Source of the DNA: Jannaschia formosa
GTDB taxonomy: Bacteria > Pseudomonadota > Alphaproteobacteria > Rhodobacterales > Rhodobacteraceae
Assembly: GCF_003340555.1 (NCBI RefSeq)
Contig: NZ_QPLJ01000017.1
Span: 1 to 64,000, forward strand
Reading direction: 5' to 3'
Length of the DNA stretch: 64,000 bases
Shown here: piece after piece, positions 25,801 to 32,974 of the stretch
Layout of the letters: each line of letters starts with the position of its first letter
How positions within the stretch are numbered: position 1 is the first letter of the stretch
Translations under genes and position numbers: made by a program
The notes under the pieces: model-generated
What the model was told of the DNA's origin: nothing
What the model saw: only the letters and a program-made list of their open reading frames with translations
Database searches by the model: none

Positions 25801-27636
25801 GTGAAACCGTTCGTCCCCGTCATCGTCGCCTGCGCGCTGGCCGGCCCGGCCTCGGCCGAGATCACCGTCAGCCACGGCTACTCCGCCTTCGGCGACCTGA
25901 AATACGGCCCCGACTTCACCCATTTCGACTATGCCAATCCGGACGCGCCCCAGGGCGGTATCCTGAGCCAGCGCCAGCTCTACGGCACGCCGACCTTCAA
26001 CAGCCTGAACGCCTTCATCATCAAGGGCGACAGCGCCCCCGAGGTCACCCACCACGTCTATGACAGCCTGATGGTGCGGGCCAATGACGAGCCGGACGCG
26101 GTCTACGGCCTGATCGCCGAGACGATCGAATATCCCGACGACCTGTCCTACATCGCCTTCGAGATGCGGCCCGAGGCGCGGTTCCACGACGGCTCTCCGG
26201 TGGAGGCGTCCGACGTGGTCTTCACCATCGACGCCCTCAGGACCCGGGGCCATCCCTACTACCGGAACCTGCTCGCCAGCGTCGAGGAGGTGGTCGCCGA
26301 GGGGCCGCACCGCGTGCGCTTCGACCTCGCCCCCGGCGCGGGCAGCGCCCTGCCCGCCGACATCGCGGTCCTGTCCGTTCTGCCCGAGCACTTCTACGAC
26401 GAGCACCCCTTCACGGAGACATGGCTCACCGCGCCGCTGGGCTCTGGGCCCTACCTCCTCGACACGGTCGACGCGCCCCGGACGGTCCGGTTCTGCAAGG
26501 ACCCGGACTACTGGGCCGAGGACCTGCCCGTGAACGCCGGCAAGAACAACTTCGACTGCGTCGCCTACGAATACTTCGCCGACGACCTCATCGGGCTCGA
26601 AGCCTTCGCCGCGGGCGAATACCTGTTCCGGGTGGAGTTCCGCTCCGCCTCCTGGGCCGAGGGCTACGACTTCCCGGCCGCGCGCAACGGCTGGGTGCGG
26701 AAGATCGAGCTGCCCGACGGCCGCCCCGCCAACGCCCAGGGCATCTGGCTCAACATGCGGCGGCCCGTCCTGCAGGACATCCGGGTGCGCCAGGCGCTGG
26801 AATACGCGTTCAACTTCGAATGGACGAACGAGACGCTGTTCTACGGGGCCTATGCCCGCACCGACAGCTTCTTCGAGAACACGGCGATGCAGGCCGAGGG
26901 CGTCCCCGAGGGCGCCGAGCTCGCCCTGCTCGAGCCCTTCCGCGACCAGCTTCCGCCCGAGCTCTTCACCGAGCCCCCGCATGTCCCCTATGCCGGGGCG
27001 CCGACGCTCCGCGACCGGGCGGCCCTGCGCGCCGCCGGGCAGCTTCTCGACGCGGCCGGCTGGACGGTGGGCGAAGGGGGCATGCGCCGGAACGCGGCAG
27101 GCGAGCTTCTGACGCTGGAGCTGCCCGAGGACAGCCAGACCATGCAGCGCGTGCTCGAACCCTTTGCCGAGAACGCCAAGGCCCTCGGCATCGACTTCCG
27201 GCTCGTCCGGGTCGATCCGACCACCCTGGCGGAGCGGCGGAGCCAGTTCGACTTCGACCTCGCCGTCGGCGCCTGGAGCGTGAAGGTGACGCCGGGGGCA
27301 GAGCTTCGGGCCTTCTACGGCTCCGACGCCGCCGAGGCGGAGGGGTCCAACAACCTCAGCGGCCTCGCCGATCCGGTGGTCGACGCGCTGGTCGAGGCCG
27401 TGGTCGAGGCCGAGAGCCGCGACGCGCTCGAGGTAGCCGCCCGCGCGCTCGACCGCGTGCTGCGATCGAGGCACATCTGGGTGCCGAACTGGCATTCCGG
27501 CACGCACCGCATCGCCGTCTGGGACGTCTTCGGCATCCCCGAGACACCCGCCCCCTACGACTTCCTGCGCAATGTCGAGTTCTGGTGGCTCGACCGGGAC
27601 AAGCTGGCGGCGCTGCAGGCGCAAGGGGCGCTCTGA
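25801..27636 (+). CDS. YejA-like family-5 solute-binding protein, orphan
   Basis: A 611-residue periplasmic receptor. The GTG at 25801 is chosen because GGAGGG precedes it by 5 bases and yields a clean signal peptide (KPFVPVIVACALAGPASAE). The mature start ITVSHGYSAFGDLKYGPDF is the hallmark of YejA/microcin C-type receptors, and RFHDGSPVEASDVVFTIDAL is the SBP_bac_5 signature (about 128-147). No YejB, YejE or YejF genes follow, so it must use another permease, perhaps the Dpp-like system at 6.9-12.2 kb. It lies 140 bp after the semialdehyde dehydrogenase and ends in a hairpin. Confidence 0.87.
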   Translation: MKPFVPVIVACALAGPASAEITVSHGYSAFGDLKYGPDFTHFDYANPDAPQGGILSQRQLYGTPTFNSLNAFIIKGDSAPEVTHHVYDSLMVRANDEPDAVYGLIAETIEYPDDLSYIAFEMRPEARFHDGSPVEASDVVFTIDALRTRGHPYYRNLLASVEEVVAEGPHRVRFDLAPGAGSALPADIAVLSVLPEHFYDEHPFTETWLTAPLGSGPYLLDTVDAPRTVRFCKDPDYWAEDLPVNAGKNNFDCVAYEYFADDLIGLEAFAAGEYLFRVEFRSASWAEGYDFPAARNGWVRKIELPDGRPANAQGIWLNMRRPVLQDIRVRQALEYAFNFEWTNETLFYGAYARTDSFFENTAMQAEGVPEGAELALLEPFRDQLPPELFTEPPHVPYAGAPTLRDRAALRAAGQLLDAAGWTVGEGGMRRNAAGELLTLELPEDSQTMQRVLEPFAENAKALGIDFRLVRVDPTTLAERRSQFDFDLAVGAWSVKVTPGAELRAFYGSDAAEAEGSNNLSGLADPVVDALVEAVVEAESRDALEVAARALDRVLRSRHIWVPNWHSGTHRIAVWDVFGIPETPAPYDFLRNVEFWWLDRDKLAALQAQGAL

Positions 27637-27656
27637 AGGCGACCGCCGCCGCCTTC
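27635..27656 (+). terminator. Terminator-like hairpin after the YejA-like gene
   Basis: GAAGGCG (27635-27641) pairs with CGCCTTC (27650-27656). The stem overlaps the stop codon. No T-run follows, so termination may be weak or Rho-assisted. Confidence 0.4.
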
Positions 27657-27725
27657 CGGCCTGCCGCTTCAGCGCGCGCGTCCCTGCCCCGCCGGACGCG
27701 GCGACCTTGACGGCAGCCTCGCGAC

Positions 27726-27761
27726 GTCCCATGTTGGACCCATAACCGTCCCATATGAGAC
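27726..27761 (+). promoter_or_regulatory. Two operator-like near-palindromes before the Xre/RES toxin-antitoxin pair
   Basis: GTCCCATGTTGGAC (27726-27739) and GTCCCATATGAGAC (27748-27761) share GTCCCAT and end in GAC. Each is an imperfect palindrome, with centres 22 bp apart (two helical turns). The second overlaps the first possible ATG (27755). Such pairs are the typical autoregulatory operators of Xre-type antitoxins. Confidence 0.5.
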
Positions 27762-28180
27762 CCACCCCCATGCAGACCGTCGAAGCCATCCTCGACCTTC
27801 CCGGCGCGGCCTCGCCGCTCGCCCTTGTCGACCGGATCAACGACGGCCTGCCGCTCGCTGCCGTCGACGCCTTCGCCGCCCGCGCAGGGCTCGATCCCGC
27901 GCTCCGCTACCGCATCGTGCCCAAGGCCACGCTCGCCACCCGCCGCAAGCGCCACGAGCCGCTGTCACGCGAAGAAAGCGCCCGGCTCGCCCGGGGCGCC
28001 AAGATCCTCGCGCTGGCCGAGGCAGTCTGGGGCTCGCTCGACGAGGCCCGCGCCTTCCTCCACCGCCCCCACCCGATGCTGGAGGACAGGCGGCCCATCG
28101 ACGTCACGCTCGACAACGAGTTCGGCGCCGATCTCGTCGAGGGCATCCTGCAGCGCCTGCGCTTCGGCTCCGCCGCCTGA
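27755..28180 (+). CDS. MbcA/ParS/Xre-type antitoxin (DUF2384 family)
   Basis: A 141-residue antitoxin with an N-terminal helical DNA-binding part (about 10-70, ending in PKATLATRRKRHEPLSREES) and the C-terminal toxin-binding domain (LAEAVWGSLDEARAFLHRPHPMLEDRRPIDV, about 88-118, where P-M-L-x-x-x-x-P is diagnostic). The start may instead be ATG 27770, since the first ATG overlaps an operator-like palindrome; neither has a strong ribosome binding site. It lies immediately before the RES-domain toxin. It should bind and neutralise that toxin and repress the operon. Confidence 0.88.
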   Translation: MRPTPMQTVEAILDLPGAASPLALVDRINDGLPLAAVDAFAARAGLDPALRYRIVPKATLATRRKRHEPLSREESARLARGAKILALAEAVWGSLDEARAFLHRPHPMLEDRRPIDVTLDNEFGADLVEGILQRLRFGSAA

Positions 28181-28188
28181 CGGCGCCC

Positions 28189-28677
28189 GTGGCGAAAGCC
28201 CCGCAGCGGCTCGACCGCACGCTCGGCGCGTGGCGGATCGGCGACCCGGACGGGCTCTACCCGATCTACGACGCGACCGGCTCCACCATCGCGCCCGGGC
28301 GCTGGAACGACGCCGCCACGCCGGTGATCTACGCCGCAGAGCACTACGCCACCGCGCTGCTGGAAAAGCTCGTCCACGGCTCCGGCCGGCTGCCGCCGAA
28401 CCAGCACGCGGTGCGGATCACGATCCCGCCGGGCACGACCTACGAGATCGTCACGAAGGACGCCCTGCCCGGCTGGGACGCGATGCCGCCCGGCCCTTCC
28501 GTCGATTTCGGCGCGGCCTGGGTGCGGGAAAAGCGCTCGGCCGTCCTGCTCGTCCCCTCCGTCGTCGCGCGGGAGGAGCGGAACGTCGTCATCAACCCCG
28601 CGCACCCGGACGCCACCCGCATCGAGCACGCGCTGCACGAGCCAGTCCATTGGGATCGAAGGCTGTTCGGCGGCTAG
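28189..28677 (+). CDS. RES-domain toxin (NAD-degrading type)
   Basis: A 162-residue RES protein, named for conserved Arg, Glu and Ser. The Arg lies in LGAWRIGDP (about 18), then GRWNDAATPVIYAAEHYATA (about 39-58), the Glu in LLEKLVHG (about 62), and the Ser in RSAVLLVPS (about 115). Characterised RES toxins deplete NAD+. The GTG start at 28189 gives an 8-bp gap from the antitoxin stop. This forms a complete type II module of the kind that stabilises plasmids. It is not obviously truncated. Confidence 0.85.
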   Translation: MAKAPQRLDRTLGAWRIGDPDGLYPIYDATGSTIAPGRWNDAATPVIYAAEHYATALLEKLVHGSGRLPPNQHAVRITIPPGTTYEIVTKDALPGWDAMPPGPSVDFGAAWVREKRSAVLLVPSVVAREERNVVINPAHPDATRIEHALHEPVHWDRRLFGG

Positions 28678-28868
28678 CCCTCGCCGGGGATCGGGCTCCC
28701 GTGCCCCCTGCCCTGCCGTTTCCCGGCCCGCGCCTCGACCGTCCAGAGAGGGGGACCGACGCCGATTCCCGCCGCGGGGCGGAGAGCGATTGCGCCCGTA
28801 TCACTTTGATTGTTCAATGCCGGTCCGAGGCGGCCGGATCCACCGGCCGCGCAGAGGAGGAGACCGAC

Positions 28869-29882
28869 ATGTTCACGAAACGAGACTTCGCCGCGCTGGC
28901 CGTTGCCGCCGCCGCCGCGATCGGGATTGCCGGGGCCGCCGCGGCGCAGGCCCCGCAGTTCTTCCGGATCGGGACCGGGGGCACCTCGGGCACCTACTAT
29001 CCGATCGGCGGCCTGATCGCGAATGCCATCTCCAACCCGCCGGGCTCGCGCCCCTGCGAGGAGGGCGGCTCCTGCGGGGTGCCGGGGCTGGTCGCCTCGG
29101 CGCTGTCGTCGAACGGCTCCGTCGCCAACGTCAACGCCATCGCCGGCGGCGCGCTGGAATCGGGCTTCAGCCAGTCGGACGTCGCCACCTGGGCGCAGAC
29201 CGGCACCGGCATCTGGGAAGACCGCGAGGCGGTCGAAAGCCTGCGCGCCATCGCCAACCTCTACCCCGAATCCATCCACCTCGTCGCCTCGGCCGAGTCC
29301 GGCATCACCTCGGTCGCCGACCTCGCCGGCAAGCGCGTCTCGCTGGACGAGCCGGGCTCGGGCACGCTGGTCGACGCGCGGATCATCCTGGAATCGGCGG
29401 GCCTGACCGAGGATGACGTCGAGGCGGAATACCTCAAGCCCCAGCAGGCCGGCGACCGGATGCGGGACGGCGCGCTCGATGCGTTCTTCTTCGTCGGCGG
29501 CTTCCCGGCAGGCGGCATCGCCGAGCTCGCCTCGCAGCACGACATCACGATCGTGCCGATCTCGGGCGACGGCGCGCAGGGCATCATCGACGAGTACGGC
29601 TTCTTCGCGACCGACACGATCCCCGGCGGCACCTATGACGGCGTCGAGGAGGACGTGGAGACGATCTCGGTCGGCGCGCAGTGGATCACCTCGGCCGACC
29701 AGCCCGAGGAGCTGATCTACGAGATCACCAAGGCGCTGTGGAACGACAACACCCGCAAGCTGCTCGACGGCGGCCACGCCAAGGGCGCGCAGATCACCGC
29801 CGACACGGCGCTGGACGGGATCGGCATCCCGCTGCACCCGGGGGCGGAGCGCTTCTACCGCGAGGCGGGGCTGATCGAGTGA
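28869..29882 (+). CDS. TAXI-family TRAP transporter solute-binding protein
   Basis: A 337-residue periplasmic receptor. The signal peptide is LAVAAAAAIGIAGAAAAQ, and the mature protein starts FFRIGTGGTSGTYYPIGGLIANAI, the TAXI family signature. Two Cys in RPCEEGGSCGVPG may form a disulfide. ATG 28869 has AGAGGAGG 8 bases upstream. Known TAXI ligands include glutamate-like acids and 2-hydroxyglutarate, but this one is unassigned. It lies 192 bp after the RES toxin, so it probably has its own promoter. A hairpin separates it from the permease. Confidence 0.9.
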   Translation: MFTKRDFAALAVAAAAAIGIAGAAAAQAPQFFRIGTGGTSGTYYPIGGLIANAISNPPGSRPCEEGGSCGVPGLVASALSSNGSVANVNAIAGGALESGFSQSDVATWAQTGTGIWEDREAVESLRAIANLYPESIHLVASAESGITSVADLAGKRVSLDEPGSGTLVDARIILESAGLTEDDVEAEYLKPQQAGDRMRDGALDAFFFVGGFPAGGIAELASQHDITIVPISGDGAQGIIDEYGFFATDTIPGGTYDGVEEDVETISVGAQWITSADQPEELIYEITKALWNDNTRKLLDGGHAKGAQITADTALDGIGIPLHPGAERFYREAGLIE

Positions 29883-29912
29883 TCGGCCAGCGCCCTATCG
29901 CCTGACCATGAG

Positions 29913-29938
29913 GGGGCCGGCCCGTCGGGGCCGGCCCC
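29913..29938 (+). other. Intercistronic hairpin between TRAP receptor and permease
   Basis: GGGGCCGGCCC (29913-29923) pairs perfectly with GGGCCGGCCCC (29928-29938) around GTCG. There is no T-tract. As in the Dpp-like operon, it sits at the receptor-permease junction and probably sets their mRNA ratio. Confidence 0.6.
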
Positions 29939-29960
29939 ACCTTTCTGAAGGGAGAGACCG

Positions 29961-32087
29961 ATGGCCGAAGATCGAGACGCCGCCGCGAAGCGCCAGGCCG
30001 CGGGCCTCGCCCATGACGACGTGGCCGTGCGCGCGGACGCGGCCACCGGGCCGACCGCCGAACAGCTCCGCGAGATCGAGGAGCGCTTCGACAGCGAGGT
30101 CCGCTTCCGCCCGCTCTCGAAGCCGCTGACCATCGCCACGACCGTCGCGCTCTTCGTGCTGGCGGTCTACCACACCTACACGGCGGGCTTCGGCATCCCG
30201 CGGGCCACCAACCACATGGGCCTGCACCTCGCCTTCACGCTGGCGCTGATCTTCCTCAGCTTCGCGGCCTGGGGCCGCGGCGGCGTCCGCTCCGGCCCGC
30301 TCGCCCCGCTGGGCCTGCCCGCGCTGGACTGGGTGCTCGCCATCGCCGGGGCCGTGACGGCCTACTACGTCGCCTGGGTCTTCGACGACCTCGCCTTCCG
30401 CGTCGGCGCGCCCAGCCTGACCGACCTCGTCATGGGCACGGTGCTGATCGTGCTGCTGATGGAGGCGACGCGGCGCGCGATGGGCTGGCCGCTGCCGGTC
30501 ATCGCCATCGGCTTCATGGCCTATGCCTATTTCGGCCAGTCGATGCCCGGGGTCCTCCAGCATCCCGGCGCATCCTGGCCCAACATCGTCAACCACCTCT
30601 ACCTGACCAGCCAGGGCATCTACGGCACCGCGCTGATCGTGATCTCGACCTATGTCTTCCACTTCGTGCTGTTCGGGGTGCTCGCGACCAAGATCGGCCT
30701 CGGCCAGCTCTTCATCGACCTCGCCTCCGCGGCGGCGGGCCGCTTCGCGGGCGGGCCGGCCAAGGTGTCGGTGCTGTCCTCGGCGATGCTCGGCTCGATC
30801 AGCGGCTCGTCCATCGCCAACACGGTGACGACCGGCTCGCTGACGATCCCGGCGATGATGCGCGTCGGCTATCCGCGCCACTTCGCCGCCGCGGTCGAGG
30901 CCGCCTCCTCCACCGGGGGCCAGATCACCCCGCCGGTGATGGGCGCCGTGGCCTTCCTGATGATCGAGTATCTCGGCGTCCCGCTGACCACCATCCTGAC
31001 GGCGGCGCTGGTCCCGGCCTTCATGCATTTCTTCGGCGTGATCGTGCAGGTCCACCTGGAGGCCAAGCGCCGCGGCCTGCGCGGCCTGTCGAAGGACGAA
31101 CTGCCGGTGGTCGCCGCCGTTCTGGCCCGCGACTGGCTGACCATCGTGCCGCTGATCGTGCTGGTCTCGATCCTGCTTTCGGGCCGCACGCCCTACAATG
31201 CGGCCTTCTGGGGCATCCTCGCCTGCGTCGCCGTGGGCCTGGGCCAGAGCGTGCTGGCGCGGCTGGGCTGGCTCAACCCGTCCTGCCGCCTGACGCTGAA
31301 GGACATGGGCGAGGCCTTCGTGACCGGCGCGCGCTATTCGCTGTCGGTGACGGCGGCGGCGGCGCTGGTGGGCGTCATCATCGGCGTCGTCACGCTGACC
31401 GGCGTCGGGTTCAAGATCGTCTACCTCGTCACCCAGACGGCGGCGGGCTGGGCCGAGACGCTCGCGCCCTACATCCCCTTCCTCGACGGCACGGCGGGGC
31501 TGACGCTACTGCTGACGCTCATCATGACGGCGGTGGTCTGCGTGCTGATGGGCTGCGGCATCCCGACGACGGCCAACTACCTTATCATGATCGCCATCGC
31601 CGCGCCGATCCTGGGCGCGCTCGGGGTGCAGCCGATCGTGGCGCATTTCTTCGTGTTCTACTACGGCGTCCTAGCCGACATCACGCCACCCGTGGCGCTG
31701 GCCGCCTATGCCGCGGCGGGGATCGCGGGGGCCAACGCCTTCAAGGCGGGCAACACCGCCTTCCGGCTGGGCATGGGCAAGGTGCTGGTGCCCTTCGTCT
31801 TCGTCTTCAGCCCCTCGATGCTGATCGTGGTGGAGGGCTTCACCTGGAGCGAGTTCTGGCTCGCCACGCTGGGTGCCATGGCCGGCATCTGGGTGCTGTC
31901 GGCGGCCTTCTCGGACTGGCTCTTCGGCCCGCTCTACGCGCTGGAACGCGCGGCGCTGGCGGTGGCGGCGATCCTGCTCGTGGCACCCCACCCGATCCCG
32001 ACGGCGATCGGCGTCCTGCTCGTCGCCCCCATCGCGCTCCGGCAACTGATGGGCTGGGGCCGCCGCACGGCGCCGGCGCGGGACTGA
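29961..32087 (+). CDS. TRAP transporter fused permease (DctQ-DctM type, TAXI partner)
   Basis: A 708-residue inner-membrane symporter subunit. It has a soluble N-terminus of about 55 residues, about four spans equivalent to the small DctQ subunit, and then the 12-span DctM part. The latter includes LSSAMLGSISGSSIANTVTTGS (about 270-291) and EAASSTGGQITPPVMGAVAF (about 314-333), where the GGQITPP loop is strongly conserved in the fused TAXI-type permeases. The second inverted repeat shows MGCGIPTTANYLIM (about 530). ATG 29961 follows GAAGGGAGAG. It imports the receptor's ligand with Na+ or H+. Confidence 0.92.
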   Translation: MAEDRDAAAKRQAAGLAHDDVAVRADAATGPTAEQLREIEERFDSEVRFRPLSKPLTIATTVALFVLAVYHTYTAGFGIPRATNHMGLHLAFTLALIFLSFAAWGRGGVRSGPLAPLGLPALDWVLAIAGAVTAYYVAWVFDDLAFRVGAPSLTDLVMGTVLIVLLMEATRRAMGWPLPVIAIGFMAYAYFGQSMPGVLQHPGASWPNIVNHLYLTSQGIYGTALIVISTYVFHFVLFGVLATKIGLGQLFIDLASAAAGRFAGGPAKVSVLSSAMLGSISGSSIANTVTTGSLTIPAMMRVGYPRHFAAAVEAASSTGGQITPPVMGAVAFLMIEYLGVPLTTILTAALVPAFMHFFGVIVQVHLEAKRRGLRGLSKDELPVVAAVLARDWLTIVPLIVLVSILLSGRTPYNAAFWGILACVAVGLGQSVLARLGWLNPSCRLTLKDMGEAFVTGARYSLSVTAAAALVGVIIGVVTLTGVGFKIVYLVTQTAAGWAETLAPYIPFLDGTAGLTLLLTLIMTAVVCVLMGCGIPTTANYLIMIAIAAPILGALGVQPIVAHFFVFYYGVLADITPPVALAAYAAAGIAGANAFKAGNTAFRLGMGKVLVPFVFVFSPSMLIVVEGFTWSEFWLATLGAMAGIWVLSAAFSDWLFGPLYALERAALAVAAILLVAPHPIPTAIGVLLVAPIALRQLMGWGRRTAPARD

Positions 32088-32092
32088 CGCTC

Positions 32093-32110
32093 GGGGGGTG
32101 CCGTCCCCCC
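32093..32110 (+). terminator. Terminator-like hairpin after the TRAP permease
   Basis: GGGGGG (32093-32098) pairs with CCCCCC (32105-32110), 5 bp after the stop codon, followed by TCGTCTT. A short, strong stem with a weakly T-rich tail. Confidence 0.45.
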
Positions 32111-32115
32111 TCGTC

Positions 32116-32142
32116 TTGCCAGACCTGAACGGGGCGCATAAT
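32116..32142 (+). promoter_or_regulatory. Promoter of the FitA/VapC toxin-antitoxin pair
   Basis: TTGCCA (32116-32121) and CATAAT (32137-32142) are separated by 15 bp and stand out in otherwise GC-rich sequence. Tandem repeats begin 2 bp after the -10 box, so a repressor bound there would block the start site. Confidence 0.5.
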
Positions 32143-32143
32143 C

Positions 32144-32170
32144 TGCATGCAGTGCATGCAGTGCATGCAG
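32144..32170 (+). repeat. Three perfect tandem copies of TGCATGCAG
   Basis: TGCATGCAG occurs three times end to end (32144-32152, 32153-32161, 32162-32170) and is followed by TGC. Each copy contains the palindrome TGCATGCA. They lie between the -10 box and the antitoxin start and are a natural cooperative operator for a ribbon-helix-helix antitoxin. Confidence 0.75.
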
Positions 32171-32196
32171 TGCCTGACGCCGCGAAGGGACGCCCA

Positions 32197-32433
32197 ATGG
32201 GAATGCTCCAGGTCCGAAATTTCGACGACGCGCTGATCGCGCGGCTGAAGGCGCGCGCGGCACGGCACGGCCGGTCCGCCGAGGCCGAGCATCGCGAGAT
32301 CCTGCGGCAGGTGCTCTCGGCCGAGGCGGAGCCGGGCTTCGCCGACCTCGCCGCCCGCCTGCGCGAGATGACCGCCGGGCGCGACGGCACCCCATCCGAG
32401 ACGCTCCTGCGCGAGGGCCGGGACGCGCGGTGA
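32197..32433 (+). CDS. FitA-like antitoxin (ribbon-helix-helix)
   Basis: A 78-residue antitoxin. The N-terminal MLQVRNFDDALIARLKARAARHG is the Arc-like ribbon-helix-helix, with RSAEAEHREILRQVL completing the DNA-binding fold and a C-terminal tail that should wrap the toxin. ATG 32197 is preceded by GAAGGGA; ATG 32203 is also possible. The stop overlaps the toxin start (GTGA), which favours balanced synthesis. It is expected to bind the three tandem repeats upstream. Confidence 0.87.
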   Translation: MGMLQVRNFDDALIARLKARAARHGRSAEAEHREILRQVLSAEAEPGFADLAARLREMTAGRDGTPSETLLREGRDAR

Positions 32434-32885
32434 GCGCGGCAGTGGGCCTGTCCGATCCGACGCGCGGCGCGGTGGTGGACGCCTCGGTCGCGGTGAAATG
32501 GGTCGTGCAGGAGGAGGGGTCGGACGAAGCGGCCCGCCTGCTCGACGGCCGGCCGCTGGCGGCGCCCGAACTGATCCTGCCGGACTGCGCCGAGATCCTC
32601 TGGAAGAAGGCCATGCGGGGGGAGATCACGGGCGACGAGGCCGCGCTCGCCGCCGCCCTGCTCGCCCGGATGGAGGCGGAGATCGTCGGCCACCGGGCCC
32701 TCCTGCCCTCCGCGCTGGCCCTCTCGCTGGAACTGGGTCAGCCTGTCCGTGACTGCGCCTATCTCGCGCTCGCGGTGGACCGCGACCTGCCGATGGTCAC
32801 TGCCGACCGGCGCCTTGTCCGCGCGGTCTCGGAGCATGGACGATATGCCCGGCACGTGATCGCCCTCGCGGAGGTGGCGGGGTAG
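32430..32885 (+). CDS. VapC-type PIN-domain ribonuclease toxin
   Basis: A 151-residue PIN toxin. The acidic residues that bind Mg are visible: Asp in VVDASVAVKW (about 16), Glu in PDCAEILWKK (about 52), Asp in VRDCAYLALAVDRDLPMVTADRRL (about 108 and 127). GTG 32430 overlaps the antitoxin stop by four bases. It probably cleaves a specific tRNA or rRNA when unpaired from FitA. The stop is 39 bp from the first parS palindrome, so this addiction module sits directly against the partition locus. Confidence 0.87.
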   Translation: MSAAVGLSDPTRGAVVDASVAVKWVVQEEGSDEAARLLDGRPLAAPELILPDCAEILWKKAMRGEITGDEAALAAALLARMEAEIVGHRALLPSALALSLELGQPVRDCAYLALAVDRDLPMVTADRRLVRAVSEHGRYARHVIALAEVAG

Positions 32886-32924
32886 GTCCCCCTGCCCTTC
32901 CCCACAACTCCACCCGCGATCCCG

Positions 32925-32940
32925 GTTACCCGCGGGTAAC
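32925..32940. promoter_or_regulatory. parS-like centromere palindrome 1
   Basis: GTTACCCGCGGGTAAC, a perfect 16-bp palindrome. It fits the GTTNNC...GNNAAC pattern known for repABC-type plasmid parS sites. It is 34 bp from the end of parB. Confidence 0.8.
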
Positions 32941-32954
32941 AGTCTGCAAGCCCC

Positions 32955-32970
32955 GTTACCCGCGGGTAAC
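32955..32970. promoter_or_regulatory. parS-like centromere palindrome 2
   Basis: A second identical GTTACCCGCGGGTAAC, centred exactly 30 bp (about three helical turns) from the first and 4 bp from the parB stop. Paired identical palindromes on one face of the helix are expected for a ParB loading site. Confidence 0.8.
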
Positions 32971-32974
32971 CGCG

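Noticed and set aside
25699-27840. 713-codon minus-strand open frame opposite the YejA-like gene
   Set aside because: A shadow of a clear receptor gene with signal peptide. The translation shows no motif and spans two gene boundaries.
32144-32170. Tandem 9-bp repeats considered as a CRISPR array
   Set aside because: The units are directly adjacent with no spacers and only 9 bp long, and no cas genes are present. An operator array fits better.
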